DNA from: Clostridiales bacterium
GTDB lineage: Bacteria; Bacillota; Clostridia; Lachnospirales; Anaerotignaceae
Assembly: GCA_019423725.1 (NCBI GenBank)
Contig: JAHZAW010000027.1
Span: forward strand, 24,746 to 67,283
Length of the DNA: 42,538 bases
Reading direction: 5' to 3'
In this document: positions 31,921 through 39,687 of the stretch, in pieces
Numbering within the stretch: position 1 is the stretch's first letter
Layout: every line of letters starts with the position of its first letter
The notes under the pieces: model-generated
Databases searched by the model: none
Told to the model about the DNA's origin: nothing
What the model saw: only the letters and a program-made list of their open reading frames with translations
Position numbers and translations under genes: made by a program

Positions 31921-32195
31921 CAGGATCCATGCATCCGTTTCTTGTATGTGCTCTCGATGCGTTACCCGGTTTGCCGACTCGGACCAAGCGACCTCGTGGC
32001 ACATAGAAATGACTGTTTAGTGCTGCTTCCTTCCGGATCTGACACGGTTCGCAGGTTCCTATTGCACAAGACTCAATCTTTCAACGCCGTCTCCCCGGGG
32101 CAGCCACAAAAAGCGTACATCCGCAAAACGGACATCACCCCCACTATAGCGGATTGTGGGTACAGGGCGCCGCTGCCTCCCCGGCTAGCATGGAA
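31921..32195 (-). ncRNA. ffs: Signal recognition particle RNA, long Gram-positive type with Alu domain
   Basis: On the minus strand the S-domain tip is unmistakable: GTGTCAGATCCGGAAGGAAG then CAGCACTAA (SRP54/Ffh binding site), with the GGAACC / GCGAACC region before it. Upstream, GCCGGGGAGGCAGCGGCG and the GGCTGCCCCGGGG segment fit the Alu-domain folds found in the ~270-base SRP RNAs of Bacillus and Clostridia. The ends pair through TTCCATGC / GCATGGAT. Ends are estimated to within about 10 bases. A strong promoter lies ~48-77 bases upstream, so the primary transcript is probably trimmed at the 5' end. Confidence 0.95.
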
Positions 32196-32242
32196 ATTTT
32201 TAAAACGCAAAAGCGTATTTAACAAATTTGAAATGCTTAAAT

Positions 32243-32294
32243 ATTATAATCTATAATCTGCACTATTGTCAAGGACTGCATTTTTGAATATAAT
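32243..32294. promoter_or_regulatory. Back-to-back sigma-A promoters of SRP RNA (minus) and ddl (plus) sharing the -35
   Basis: Minus: TTGACA (32267-32272), 18-base spacer, TATAAT (32243-32248). Plus: TTGTCA (32266-32271), 17-base spacer, TATAAT (32289-32294). Both -35 hexamers lie on the same seven base pairs (TTGTCAA / TTGACAA), so polymerase should bind in only one direction at a time. Confidence 0.72.
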
Positions 32295-32347
32295 AGTAAT
32301 AATGCATTTATAATAATTCTTTGTCAAAAAGAAAAGAGGGAATACCA

Positions 32348-33418
32348 TTGAATAAACTTACAGTTGCTGTGATTTTCGGCGGCCAGTCCTCGGAGCATGA
32401 AGTTTCCAGGGTGTCCGCTTCATCAATAATCTCAAATCTCGATCCGGAAAAATATTATGTCATCCCCGTCGGTATAACAAAAACCGGAAAATGGATGATA
32501 TATAACGGCCCCGTTGAAAACATTAAAAACGGTGAATGGGAGAAATTCGGAACTCCCGCCATACTCAGCCCAGACGCTTCCCAGCATGGTCTGCTCAAAA
32601 TAGTTGGCGGAAAGGTAAAACTCATACCCATAGACCTGGCCTTTCCGGTGCTCCATGGAAAATACGGAGAAGATGGAACTATACAGGGACTTTTTGAGCT
32701 TGCCCAGATACCCTATGTTGGAAACGGAGTTCTTGCCTCCAGTGTATCCATGGATAAGGCATTTACAAAAATAATAGCTAAAAACGCTAAAATACCCCAG
32801 GCAAAATATGTGGAAGTCAGGACCGAAGATATCAAGAGGATAAAATCCACAGCGTCAAAAATAGAAAAGAAACTTGGCTATCCCTGTTTTGTAAAGCCCT
32901 GCAACGCTGGCTCATCTGTCGGCATAACAAAGGCCCACAACAAAGAAGAACTCATCGACGGCCTTCGTCTTGCGGCACAGCATGACACAAAGATAGTCGT
33001 TGAGGAGGGCATCGTCGGAAGGGAGATAGAATGTGCCGTTCTTGGAAACCGTGAGCATGTTGAGGCTTCCTGCGTAGGAGAGATTTTCGCAGCGGCAGAA
33101 TTCTATGATTATGACGCTAAATATAACAACTCGGATTCAAAAACAGTCGTTCCTGCTGACATTTCTAAGGAGAAGCAGGATGAGATAAGGAAAATAGCTA
33201 TAAAAGTATTTAAAGCCGTTGACGGAAGCGGTCTTGCCAGAGTTGACTTCTTTGTGCAGAAGGATACAGAAAAGGTCATCTTCAATGAGCTCAATACTCT
33301 TCCCGGATTTACCCCCATAAGTATGTACAGCATGCTCTGGGCAGCCTGCGGAAAACCTTTGAATGTACTTCTTGATGAGCTTATAGATCTGGCTCTTGAG
33401 CGTTTTGGCGTAAAATAA
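32348..33418 (+). CDS. ddl: D-alanine--D-alanine ligase
   Basis: A 356-residue ATP-grasp ligase making the D-Ala-D-Ala dipeptide for peptidoglycan. The sequence shows IFGGQSSEHEVSRVSASSII (~9-28), PVLHGKYGEDGTIQGLFELA, PCFVKPCNAGSSVGITKA (ATP site), VEEGIVGREIECAVLGN, the omega-loop FYDYDAKYNNSDSK with the Tyr typical of true D-Ala-D-Ala ligases rather than D-lactate ligases, and the metal-binding FNELNTLPGFTPISMYSMLW. The start is TTG 32348 with AGAGGG 7 bases before. murI follows after 13 bases, so the two wall-precursor genes form an operon. Confidence 0.96.
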   Translation: MNKLTVAVIFGGQSSEHEVSRVSASSIISNLDPEKYYVIPVGITKTGKWMIYNGPVENIKNGEWEKFGTPAILSPDASQHGLLKIVGGKVKLIPIDLAFPVLHGKYGEDGTIQGLFELAQIPYVGNGVLASSVSMDKAFTKIIAKNAKIPQAKYVEVRTEDIKRIKSTASKIEKKLGYPCFVKPCNAGSSVGITKAHNKEELIDGLRLAAQHDTKIVVEEGIVGREIECAVLGNREHVEASCVGEIFAAAEFYDYDAKYNNSDSKTVVPADISKEKQDEIRKIAIKVFKAVDGSGLARVDFFVQKDTEKVIFNELNTLPGFTPISMYSMLWAACGKPLNVLLDELIDLALERFGVK

Positions 33419-33431
33419 TCGGAGGTATATT

Positions 33432-34235
33432 ATGGATAACAGACCAATAGGCATATTTGACTCCGGTGTAGGCGGACTTACCGTTGCAAAAGAGATACTT
33501 AAAGCGCTTCCCAATGAAAATATAGTATATTTTGGAGATACTGCCAGGGTCCCCTACGGTGATAAGTCCAAGGAAGTCGTAACAAAATATTCTAAACAGA
33601 TCGTACGTTTCCTTCTTACGAAAAACGTCAAAGCCATAGTTACAGCCTGCAATACTGTTTCATCAAACTCCCTTGACGAGCTGAGAAAGGATTTTGACGT
33701 TCCCTTTGTGGGAGTCGTTGAGCCGGGGGTCAAAAGCGTCATAAAGACCACCGTAAATAAAAAAGTTGGTATCATCGGCACAGAGGCCACCATCAGGAGC
33801 TCCATGTACAGCCGTCTTATCCATGAGGCTGACAGTTCCATAGAGGTATTTTCAAAGCCCTGCCCTCTTTTCGTTCCACTGGCGGAGGAAGGATGGTATG
33901 ATAATGATGTTGCCAGGCTCACAGCATCCATATATTTAAATGAGCTGGTAAGATGCGGCATAGACACTCTGCTCCTTGGCTGCACCCATTATCCGCTTTT
34001 AAAGCAGTGTATTGGCGAGACCATTGGAGAAGCTGTAAAAATAGTTGACCCGGCAAAAAATACGGCCACTTTCATAAAGGACATACTTCAGAAAAATGAT
34101 ATGCTGAATGACGGCTCACAGAAACCGACAAATGTATTTTATGTCAGTGACATAACGAATAAATTTGAGAAAATATGTCTTAAAACATTGAAAAAGACCT
34201 ATACTCCGGCTAAAATCGATATCGAAAAGTATTAA
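33432..34235 (+). CDS. murI: Glutamate racemase
   Basis: A 267-residue cofactor-independent racemase that supplies D-glutamate for peptidoglycan. It opens PIGIFDSGVGGLTVAKEI, followed by YFGDTARVPYGDKS and the first catalytic Cys in VTACNTVSSNSLDEL (~72). The second catalytic Cys is in TLLLGCTHYPLLKQ (~184), with the adjacent His. Length is typical (~265-275). GGAGGT lies 8 bases before ATG. The last ~50 bases contain a promoter-like pair that may drive the structured RNA downstream. Confidence 0.97.
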   Translation: MDNRPIGIFDSGVGGLTVAKEILKALPNENIVYFGDTARVPYGDKSKEVVTKYSKQIVRFLLTKNVKAIVTACNTVSSNSLDELRKDFDVPFVGVVEPGVKSVIKTTVNKKVGIIGTEATIRSSMYSRLIHEADSSIEVFSKPCPLFVPLAEEGWYDNDVARLTASIYLNELVRCGIDTLLLGCTHYPLLKQCIGETIGEAVKIVDPAKNTATFIKDILQKNDMLNDGSQKPTNVFYVSDITNKFEKICLKTLKKTYTPAKIDIEKY

Positions 34236-34402
34236 AACATAAAACAAGGACACCCTGAAAATTTATGTCCTGCTGTTATAAGCCGGAAGTATGCTTCAGG
34301 GTGCCCCTGCGTAACAATAAGGGGAAGAAGTATAAGGATGATATGTCTGTTTGACGATTCATCCTCGATAATAATTATTGCCCATTAAAAGTTTTTTATA
34401 CA
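34222..34402 (+). ncRNA. Candidate structured RNA between murI and trxA (unidentified)
   Basis: A promoter-like pair inside the murI 3' end, TTGAAA (34188-34193), 17 bases, TAAAAT (34211-34216), would start a transcript near 34223. The following ~180 bases hold three hairpins: CACCCTGAA / TTCAGGGTG (34250-34303), CCCC / GGGG (34304-34324) and AGGATGA / TCATCCT (34335-34365). A near-complete closing stem joins GTATTAAAAC (34229-34238) to GTTTTTTATAC (34391-34401). I cannot match it to a known RNA family; it may be a free small RNA, a trxA leader or the murI 3' end. Confidence 0.4.
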
Positions 34403-34524
34403 TAAAATTTATTCTGCCCAATTATTTAATTTGCGGCGGAATATTATAAAATCCAGGGTCTTGGCAGATAATAAATAGAAGCTGTTTTAATAAGGCCCGC
34501 TCAAAAGAGAAAGGAGAATTGCAT

Positions 34525-34845
34525 ATGATTAAGGTTATAACACCGGAAACATTTGAAAATGAAGTTATAAATTCAACGGAACCCGTTCTTGTTGATTTCT
34601 TTGCCACATGGTGCGGTCCCTGCAAGATGGTAGGCCCTGTACTCGAAAAACTTTCAGAGGATTACGCCGGAAAGGTAAAATTTGCAAAACTTGATATAGA
34701 TACAGCTGAAGCCCTTGCCGTAAAATACAGCGTATTCAGCGTACCTTCAATGCTCGTCTTTAAAGGCGGACAGGAAAAAGGCAGGATCGTAGGAGCTCTT
34801 CCCCCTGCTGAAATATCCAAAAAGATCGACGAATATATAAAATAA
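34525..34845 (+). CDS. trxA: Thioredoxin
   Basis: A 106-residue cytosolic thiol-disulfide reductase. The active site is FFATWCGPCKMVGPVLEKL (WCGPC at ~30-34) and the cis-proline loop is YSVFSVPSMLVFKGGQEKG. It is the usual length. The start is ATG 34525, 8 bases after AGGAG; an in-frame TTG two codons earlier is less well placed. There is a strong terminator six bases after the stop. No thioredoxin reductase gene is adjacent. Confidence 0.97.
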   Translation: MIKVITPETFENEVINSTEPVLVDFFATWCGPCKMVGPVLEKLSEDYAGKVKFAKLDIDTAEALAVKYSVFSVPSMLVFKGGQEKGRIVGALPPAEISKKIDEYIK

Positions 34846-34850
34846 ATTTA

Positions 34851-34876
34851 AAGGCATCCATAAGGATGCCTTTTTT
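34851..34876 (+). terminator. Intrinsic terminator of trxA
   Basis: 9-bp stem AAGGCATCC / GGATGCCTT with an ATAA loop, followed by TTTTTT. Confidence 0.92.
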
Positions 34877-34887
34877 ATTAATAAACT

Positions 34888-34956
34888 AAAGGCTCCACAT
34901 ATACGCTCTGTAAAAACCGATGCCCGTCGGCTAAATAACGTAAATGTGAAGCCTTT
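34888..34956. other. Long imperfect hairpin between trxA and abrB (candidate terminator or structured RNA)
   Basis: Arms AAAGGCTCCACAT (34888-34900) and ATGTGAAGCCTTT (34944-34956) pair over 13 bp with one mismatch. Inside is a small CCGA / TCGG hairpin (34917-34930). It lies in the 205-base convergent gap, so it may end the abrB transcript, but the following T-run is poor (AGTTTATT). The remaining 94 bases to abrB show nothing I recognise. Confidence 0.4.
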
Positions 34957-35050
34957 ATATATAAACGCTTTTATTCGGAAGATTACCGACCCTCCGTAAT
35001 AACAACTCTAACACCCCTAAACTGCATTGCTCAAAACCACATTAAAATCA

Positions 35051-35314
35051 TTATTCTGAAATCTTTAAATTAGCGATCTTAGCCATTTCAAGGATAGACT
35101 CTTTGGAAACTTTCTTTCCTTTGTATTCGATAAGGTCGTCCATGCTTCCTGTAAAGATGTCAGCCGGCTCATATTTTTTAAGAATGATCCTTTCGTCATC
35201 CACAAAAATTTCGAGAGTATCTCTCTCATTAATGTTAAGGCTTCTTCTGAGCTCTATGGGAAGTACTATACGACCGAGTTCGTCCACCCTTCTTACGATA
35301 CCTGTTGATTTCAT
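35051..35314 (-). CDS. AbrB-family transition-state/sporulation regulator
   Basis: An 87-residue swapped-hairpin AbrB/SpoVT DNA-binding protein. The N-terminal domain MKSTGIVRRVDELGRIVLPI and ELRRSLNINERDTLEIFVDD (residues 1-45) is the AbrB fold. The C-terminal ~40 residues form a dimerisation region ending SILEMAKIANLKISE. It resembles Bacillus AbrB/Abh rather than the longer SpoVT, which has an extra GAF domain. In spore formers such regulators repress stationary-phase genes. Strong promoter and GGGAGGAG RBS; it is divergent from spmA. Confidence 0.94.
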   Translation of the reverse strand: MKSTGIVRRVDELGRIVLPIELRRSLNINERDTLEIFVDDERIILKKYEPADIFTGSMDDLIEYKGKKVSKESILEMAKIANLKISE

Positions 35315-35364
35315 TATATATCTCCTCCCTTATAATTTTACTATTCTAAAATCTTCTCCTGTTC

Positions 35365-35393
35365 ATAATATCAGTAACCGCACATATTGTCAA
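35365..35393 (-). promoter_or_regulatory. Sigma-A promoter of the AbrB-like gene
   Basis: Minus strand TTGACA (35388-35393), 17-base spacer, TATTAT (35365-35370), about 50 bases before the start codon. Confidence 0.8.
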
Positions 35394-35725
35394 TAATTGT
35401 AATAGCTTTTATAATTTTACGATAATATTATTAATTAAACCTTAATTTTTGACATTAAAATCTCCGAATTTATCGACAAATTCTGAATCATAGATTGATG
35501 CAGAAAATAAATATTTTCACTTTGTAATTTACATATTTTATATAATTTGTAATTTTTTACATTTCATTAAAAAATACAAAACCCACATTTTATTAATTTT
35601 TTATATATTCATATATAATTTATAAATATACGAAAATTTCAGTAAAATTAAAATTTTGTATTCGTCATCAGTCATAAATGACGCGGCCTGCCAATAATAT
35701 ATTTAAACGGAGGTGGACAAATATT
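35394..35725. other. AT-rich intergenic region between abrB and spmA
   Basis: About 330 bases of very AT-rich sequence with no credible gene. It must contain the spmA promoter, expected to be sporulation-specific, but no confident -35/-10 pair could be picked. The AT-richness would also suit AbrB binding, which is only a possibility. Confidence 0.5.
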
Positions 35726-36334
35726 ATGAATGTTTTATGGGGTTTTATGATAATAACAGGTATAATATATTCATTTTTCAACGGTACGGCACCAAGTCTT
35801 ACCGATGCTGTCATAAGTTCCGGTAAGGAGACCGTGGAGATCGCCCTTGCCATGTGCGGCATAGTACCCCTATGGTGCGGTATGCTCAAAATTGCTGAAA
35901 ACTCAGGTGTAACATCTGCCATATCTAAATTCCTGTCACCGGTCATAGACAGGCTTTTTCCGGAAATCCCCAAAGGCCATAAATCTCTGGAATACATATC
36001 GTCAAACATAACCGCCAATATGCTCGGCCTTGGCTGGGCTGCCACACCCGCAGGATTAGACGCCATGAAAAGCCTGTCGGAACTTAACCGGGGAAGGAAA
36101 ACGGCCTCAAAATCGATGTGTATGTTTATGGTCATAAATATGTCATCGGTGCAGCTCATTACGATAAATATAATCGCGTACCGAACAAGCTTTTCCTCTG
36201 CAAATCCCTCGGCCGTTATAATACCTGGCATAATCGCCACATCCATATCAACGGCTGCCGGCATACTTGCCGTAAAGATCGCAGAAAGATTTACAAAGGA
36301 CAGCAAAAACTTACCAGACCACATAAACAAGTAA
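35726..36334 (+). CDS. spmA: Spore maturation protein A
   Basis: A 202-residue membrane protein of the nucleoside-recognition/Gate family. SpmA and SpmB act in the forespore during core dehydration and affect spore heat resistance. The family start MNVLWGFMIITGIIYSFFNG and the block IVPLWCGMLKIAENSGVTSA are present, followed by NITANMLGLGWAATPAGLDA and the C-terminal VQLITINIIAYR segment. About four or five TM helices. ATG 35726 is used, 12 bases after GGAGG; the frame extends upstream without a better start. spmB follows after 36 bases. Confidence 0.95.
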   Translation: MNVLWGFMIITGIIYSFFNGTAPSLTDAVISSGKETVEIALAMCGIVPLWCGMLKIAENSGVTSAISKFLSPVIDRLFPEIPKGHKSLEYISSNITANMLGLGWAATPAGLDAMKSLSELNRGRKTASKSMCMFMVINMSSVQLITINIIAYRTSFSSANPSAVIIPGIIATSISTAAGILAVKIAERFTKDSKNLPDHINK

Positions 36335-36370
36335 AATACCAAAGGCAGAAAATCTGAAAGGAGTATTAAA

Positions 36371-36901
36371 ATGCAGCTCGTAAACTATCTGTCCCAGACA
36401 ATGCTTCCCGTAATTTTTGTGATAATAGTCCTATGCGGCTTCTGCTCTAAAACAGACTTATTTTCATCCTTTACTGAAGGGGCCGCACAGGGTCTTAAAA
36501 CGGTCATAGGTGTTTTTCCATCCCTGGCAGGGCTTATGTGCGCCGTTGCTGTTTTTCGCGCCTCAGGGGCAATGGATAAGCTTATTTCCCTTATATCTCC
36601 CATAAGCAGCCTGGCCGGCTTTCCAGAAGAGCTTGTATCCCTGGGCACGGTCAAAATGTTTTCATCATCCGCTGCCACAGGTGTGCTTTTTGATATATAT
36701 AAGACCCTTGGTCCTGACTCTCTATGCGGAATGGCCGCATCTATAATGATGTGTTCCACCGAAACGGTGTTTTATACCCTGAGCGTATACTCATCAGCGG
36801 CAGGGATCAAAAAGACGCGCTATACGGTAATATGCGCCCTGGCTGCCAATATAGCTGGAATGGCCGCATCCTTTATCATAACTTTGTATATGTTTAGGTA
36901 A
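36371..36901 (+). CDS. spmB: Spore maturation protein B
   Basis: A 176-residue membrane partner of SpmA with the same Gate-type fold. Visible are FTEGAAQGLKTVIGVFPSLA, MCAVAVFRASGAMDKLISLI, then GTVKMFSSSAATGVLFDIYK, STETVFYTLSVYSSAAGIKK and a final TM helix. Typical length ~178. GAAAGGAG lies 11 bases ahead of the ATG. Ends directly before the promoter of the 36970 lipoprotein, so spmAB form a two-gene unit. Confidence 0.95.
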   Translation: MQLVNYLSQTMLPVIFVIIVLCGFCSKTDLFSSFTEGAAQGLKTVIGVFPSLAGLMCAVAVFRASGAMDKLISLISPISSLAGFPEELVSLGTVKMFSSSAATGVLFDIYKTLGPDSLCGMAASIMMCSTETVFYTLSVYSSAAGIKKTRYTVICALAANIAGMAASFIITLYMFR

Positions 36902-36910
36902 TTGAATTAA

Positions 36911-36939
36911 TTGAATTTATCGCTCCGGTATGTTATCAT
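36911..36939 (+). promoter_or_regulatory. Predicted sigma-A promoter of the 36970 lipoprotein
   Basis: TTGAAT (36911-36916), 17-base spacer, TATCAT (36934-36939), about 30 bases ahead of the start codon. Confidence 0.55.
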
Positions 36940-36969
36940 TAATAGTAATGCATTAACGGGGTGATAATA

Positions 36970-38301
36970 ATGAAGCTCAAAAAAATCGGAATAATAATAC
37001 TGGCCGGTCTTCTACTTTCTGGATGCACATCATCTTCAAATAGTGATGACGACGGTGTATTTTCTATTTCCGAAGATAAAGAAAACTACTATGACTCAAT
37101 AATCGAAGAAACTCTAAACTCATTTTACTGGCGTTATGACTCAGACAGTATTTATTATGAGGATGATGTGGTTCCGGAGGATGAGGACATTCTTGCATGT
37201 TCTGATTCCAATGGCTACAACATGAACAGCGATAAGGGAAAAGCATGCATAAAAGCTTCAGCTAACCTTCTTTATTTCAACAGGGAATCAGCCGGCACGG
37301 TATATTTTTATTTTGTCGGCAGTGATCTTGCAGGTCTATACTATACCCCGTTCAATACCGATATTCCCTGCAGTCTTCATGTACGAAACGCATATCTGGT
37401 ACCAGGCTCATTCACAAACATAGAGTCATCTGAGCCGGAATCAGAATACACCGTTAAAAATTCACCCTACATAACAGCAGCCGGAATGTTTGACTCAGCC
37501 ACCATAAACGGAGTTTCATACTCCATGTTTACCGACGGTGAAAAACTTATGATATACCGCAGTGACGCTTCATCATCACTGTCATTATATAAGACCATAG
37601 ACCTTTCCAGTGAGGATCTCATCCCCATATCAGCTGCCTTCATAAATGGCACCACAGAGAGCGCTGTGCTTTTTGGAACGGAGACATATTCGGACGAAGC
37701 GACCTCGTCAGTGGTCGTTCCCCAGAAAATAGTTATATTTGACTCGGATTTCAACGCCACGGAAACCGAACTTTCTGCCGAGGACAGTGATCTTTATTCC
37801 GTTGGATATGACAATGGGTATCTTCTTGTGGCAAGGAGCAGATACATGGACTACTACCCCGTGAATGGAACATCCATAGGACTGAAACAGGGAAGCTATT
37901 ATATAGGCGTATCAGCCTCCGGAATGGATATAACGGATATTGACGGAGACGGACAGACAGAATATATTTTCACCGATGGTCTGGATCTTTTCATATATCA
38001 TAGGGATGACACTCTTTTTAAATGTATATGGAGCACCCATCTTTCCATAGACAGTTTTGAAAACTTTATTTATACCGGTGATCTGAACAGAGACGGAGTA
38101 AAGGAAATTTATGTCTTTGATTCAACTGGAACCACCTCAAAATATGCCATAGGTGAAAACGGACTGTATACGGAAAATGAAAATATCGAATACGGCCAGC
38201 GTTATCAGGTGGCTGACTTTAACGGAGACGGTGAATCGGACTGCCTCGTAATAACTGGAGCCGATGTTAATACCTGTGAGCTTCGCATAATAAACGGCTG
38301 A
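36970..38301 (+). CDS. Lipoprotein with C-terminal FG-GAP/VCBS-like Asp-rich repeats
   Basis: A 443-residue secreted lipoprotein. The signal peptide MKLKKIGIIILAGLLLSGC ends in the lipobox LSGC (Cys ~19). The middle (about 40-310) is beta-rich and unassigned. The C-terminal ~130 residues contain three Asp-rich calcium-loop-like repeats: DITDIDGDGQTEYIF, YTGDLNRDGVKEIYVF and QVADFNGDGESDCLV, each followed by short strands, as in FG-GAP/VCBS beta-propeller proteins. The start is ATG 36970; GTG 36961 in the same frame is an alternative. The role is unknown; a surface protein with a metal-stabilised propeller is a fair guess. tadA follows after 23 bases. Confidence 0.85.
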   Translation: MKLKKIGIIILAGLLLSGCTSSSNSDDDGVFSISEDKENYYDSIIEETLNSFYWRYDSDSIYYEDDVVPEDEDILACSDSNGYNMNSDKGKACIKASANLLYFNRESAGTVYFYFVGSDLAGLYYTPFNTDIPCSLHVRNAYLVPGSFTNIESSEPESEYTVKNSPYITAAGMFDSATINGVSYSMFTDGEKLMIYRSDASSSLSLYKTIDLSSEDLIPISAAFINGTTESAVLFGTETYSDEATSSVVVPQKIVIFDSDFNATETELSAEDSDLYSVGYDNGYLLVARSRYMDYYPVNGTSIGLKQGSYYIGVSASGMDITDIDGDGQTEYIFTDGLDLFIYHRDDTLFKCIWSTHLSIDSFENFIYTGDLNRDGVKEIYVFDSTGTTSKYAIGENGLYTENENIEYGQRYQVADFNGDGESDCLVITGADVNTCELRIING

Positions 38302-38324
38302 AAAGGCTGAAAGGAAGATATATC

Positions 38325-38831
38325 TTGGAATCAGAAGATAAAACACTGGAAAACTCCGATGGCATACATGAATATTTTATGAGAGAAGCCCTCAATGAAG
38401 CCAAAGCTGCCTTTGACAGCGGAGAGGTGCCCATCGGATGTGTTATAGTATATGAAAATAAAATAATCGGCAGAGGGCACAATCTGAGAAACAGCAGAAA
38501 AAACCCTCTCTGCCACGCTGAAATATCTGCCATCAATCAGGCGGCATCATATATTGGAGACTGGAGACTGGAAGACTGTACACTATATGTGACCGTTGAG
38601 CCCTGTCCCATGTGTGCCGGAGCCATCGTTCAGGCAAGGATACCCTATGTTGTATTTGGCACAAGAAACGTAAAGGCTGGATGTGCCGGCTCCATTCTCA
38701 ACATACTTAACGAGCCTAGATTCAACCATCAGGTTGAAGTTACTGAGGGCATACTCCGTGAAGAATGTGCCGAACCCATGGGAGAATTTTTTAAGCGCTT
38801 CAGAAAAAGCAAAAATACATCTGAACAGTAA
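38325..38831 (+). CDS. tadA: tRNA-specific adenosine-34 deaminase
   Basis: A 168-residue zinc deaminase that converts A34 to inosine in tRNA-Arg(ACG), an essential wobble modification. The catalytic HAE is in NPLCHAEISAINQAA (~64) and the zinc Cys pair in TVEPCPMCAGAIVQARI (~95). RIPYVVFGTRNVKAGCAGSI is family-typical. A 17-residue acidic N-terminal extension precedes the usual start (IHEYFMREALNEA). The start is TTG with GGAAG upstream. tadA classically sits next to the SRP RNA and dnaX in Bacillus; here it is 6 kb away. A terminator follows. Confidence 0.96.
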   Translation: MESEDKTLENSDGIHEYFMREALNEAKAAFDSGEVPIGCVIVYENKIIGRGHNLRNSRKNPLCHAEISAINQAASYIGDWRLEDCTLYVTVEPCPMCAGAIVQARIPYVVFGTRNVKAGCAGSILNILNEPRFNHQVEVTEGILREECAEPMGEFFKRFRKSKNTSEQ

Positions 38832-38833
38832 CC

Positions 38834-38863
38834 AAAAGCCGGACCATATAAAGTCCGGCTTTT
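38834..38863 (+). terminator. Intrinsic terminator of tadA
   Basis: 11-bp stem AAAAGCCGGAC / GTCCGGCTTTT with a CATATAAA-type loop, followed by ATTGTATG. It is symmetric and may also stop minus-strand transcripts. The ~235 bases from here to the SleB-like stop are T-rich on the plus strand and hold nothing I can identify. Confidence 0.88.
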
Positions 38864-39098
38864 ATTGTATGTTTCATTTTTTCGTTTTGTTGTTTTGATT
38901 TATATGCATTTGTCTATTGTTTTTGTTTATTTCTTTTGTTTATTGCTTTTATTTATATCCCGATTTATCTGCCTCTATTTCATCAAGCTCATTTATCATT
39001 ATATATTCAGTCTTATTGGCTCAAAAATATGGTCAGTATGATTTTATCCATGTCATAACAGCCAAAACCAATCTCTGCCTCAGGACCTATTCACTTTT

Positions 39099-39653
39099 TC
39101 AGCCAAATACAAGGCTTCCTATTCTTCTTTTCACGGGTATTCGGTATATGCCTGGATCGTTTTTTCTTGCGAACCACAGTGCCCCGCCTGAAGGATCCCA
39201 GCCGTTAAAGGCATCCTTAGAGGCGCTTATGTATATTCTGTCCAAGGATGAAAAGTCATCTGTAATACTGCTTTTTCCGCCGTCAAAATTCTCTATGACA
39301 TCCTCTACTTTATCAGGGAACCTTTTATCAGATATACGGTTTATTATGACCGCTCCTATGGCCACCTGTCCGGTATAGGGCTCTCCCTCACCCCGGCTTT
39401 TGATAAAGGCCGCCAGATCATACAGTTCATTGTCATAAGCGGCAATGGTCTTTATGCCAAGACGGTTAAGGACTATGTTTTCGGCTATGCCGTTTGGCTC
39501 AAGCCCCCTGTCCTTCTGAAACGACGTAAGGGCATAGTATGTACAGGCACCAAATATCCCGTCTATCTCCTCTTTATAGTACCCGTACTCCTTAAGTTTC
39601 TCCTGGATGGAAGCTACCATCTTTCCGCTGGTGCCCCAGTAATATACAGCCAC
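39099..39653 (-). CDS. SleB-like cortex hydrolase (PG-binding + hydrolase_2), no signal peptide
   Basis: A 184-residue protein. Residues ~1-65 are a peptidoglycan-binding domain of PG_binding_1 type (GTSGKMVASIQEKLKEYGYY, GIFGACTYYALTSFQKDRGL). Residues ~75-184 are the SleB/CwlJ hydrolase_2 domain: FIKSRGEGEPYTGQVAIGAV with the catalytic Glu, VIINRISDKRFPDKVEDVI and SASKDAFNGWDPSGGALWFA. SleB is a germination-specific lytic transglycosylase of the spore cortex. Bacillus SleB has a signal peptide; here the GTG start begins directly at the binding domain, and a stop (TAA) lies seven codons before it in frame. It is 34 bases after spoIIR. Confidence 0.92.
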   Translation of the reverse strand: MAVYYWGTSGKMVASIQEKLKEYGYYKEEIDGIFGACTYYALTSFQKDRGLEPNGIAENIVLNRLGIKTIAAYDNELYDLAAFIKSRGEGEPYTGQVAIGAVIINRISDKRFPDKVEDVIENFDGGKSSITDDFSSLDRIYISASKDAFNGWDPSGGALWFARKNDPGIYRIPVKRRIGSLVFG

Positions 39654-39687
39654 ATTACCACCTTCCCGTTATCAGGTTAATATATTC

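Noticed and set aside
31787..32002. N-terminal extension of the PAP2 gene by 72 codons
   Set aside because: It overlaps the SRP RNA and its terminator; the RBS-supported TTG start is at 31786.
34222..34402. 6S RNA identity for the murI-trxA structured region
   Set aside because: Size fits, but it folds as three separate hairpins rather than the long rod with central bubble expected for 6S RNA.
38870..39098. Possible decayed gene downstream of the SleB-like hydrolase on the minus strand
   Set aside because: Only very short fragments are open in each frame and none resembles a known protein; evidence is too thin for a pseudogene.
38917..39378. A 153-codon plus-strand frame
   Set aside because: Its second half is antisense to the SleB-like gene and its first half is low-complexity T-rich sequence without RBS or homology.
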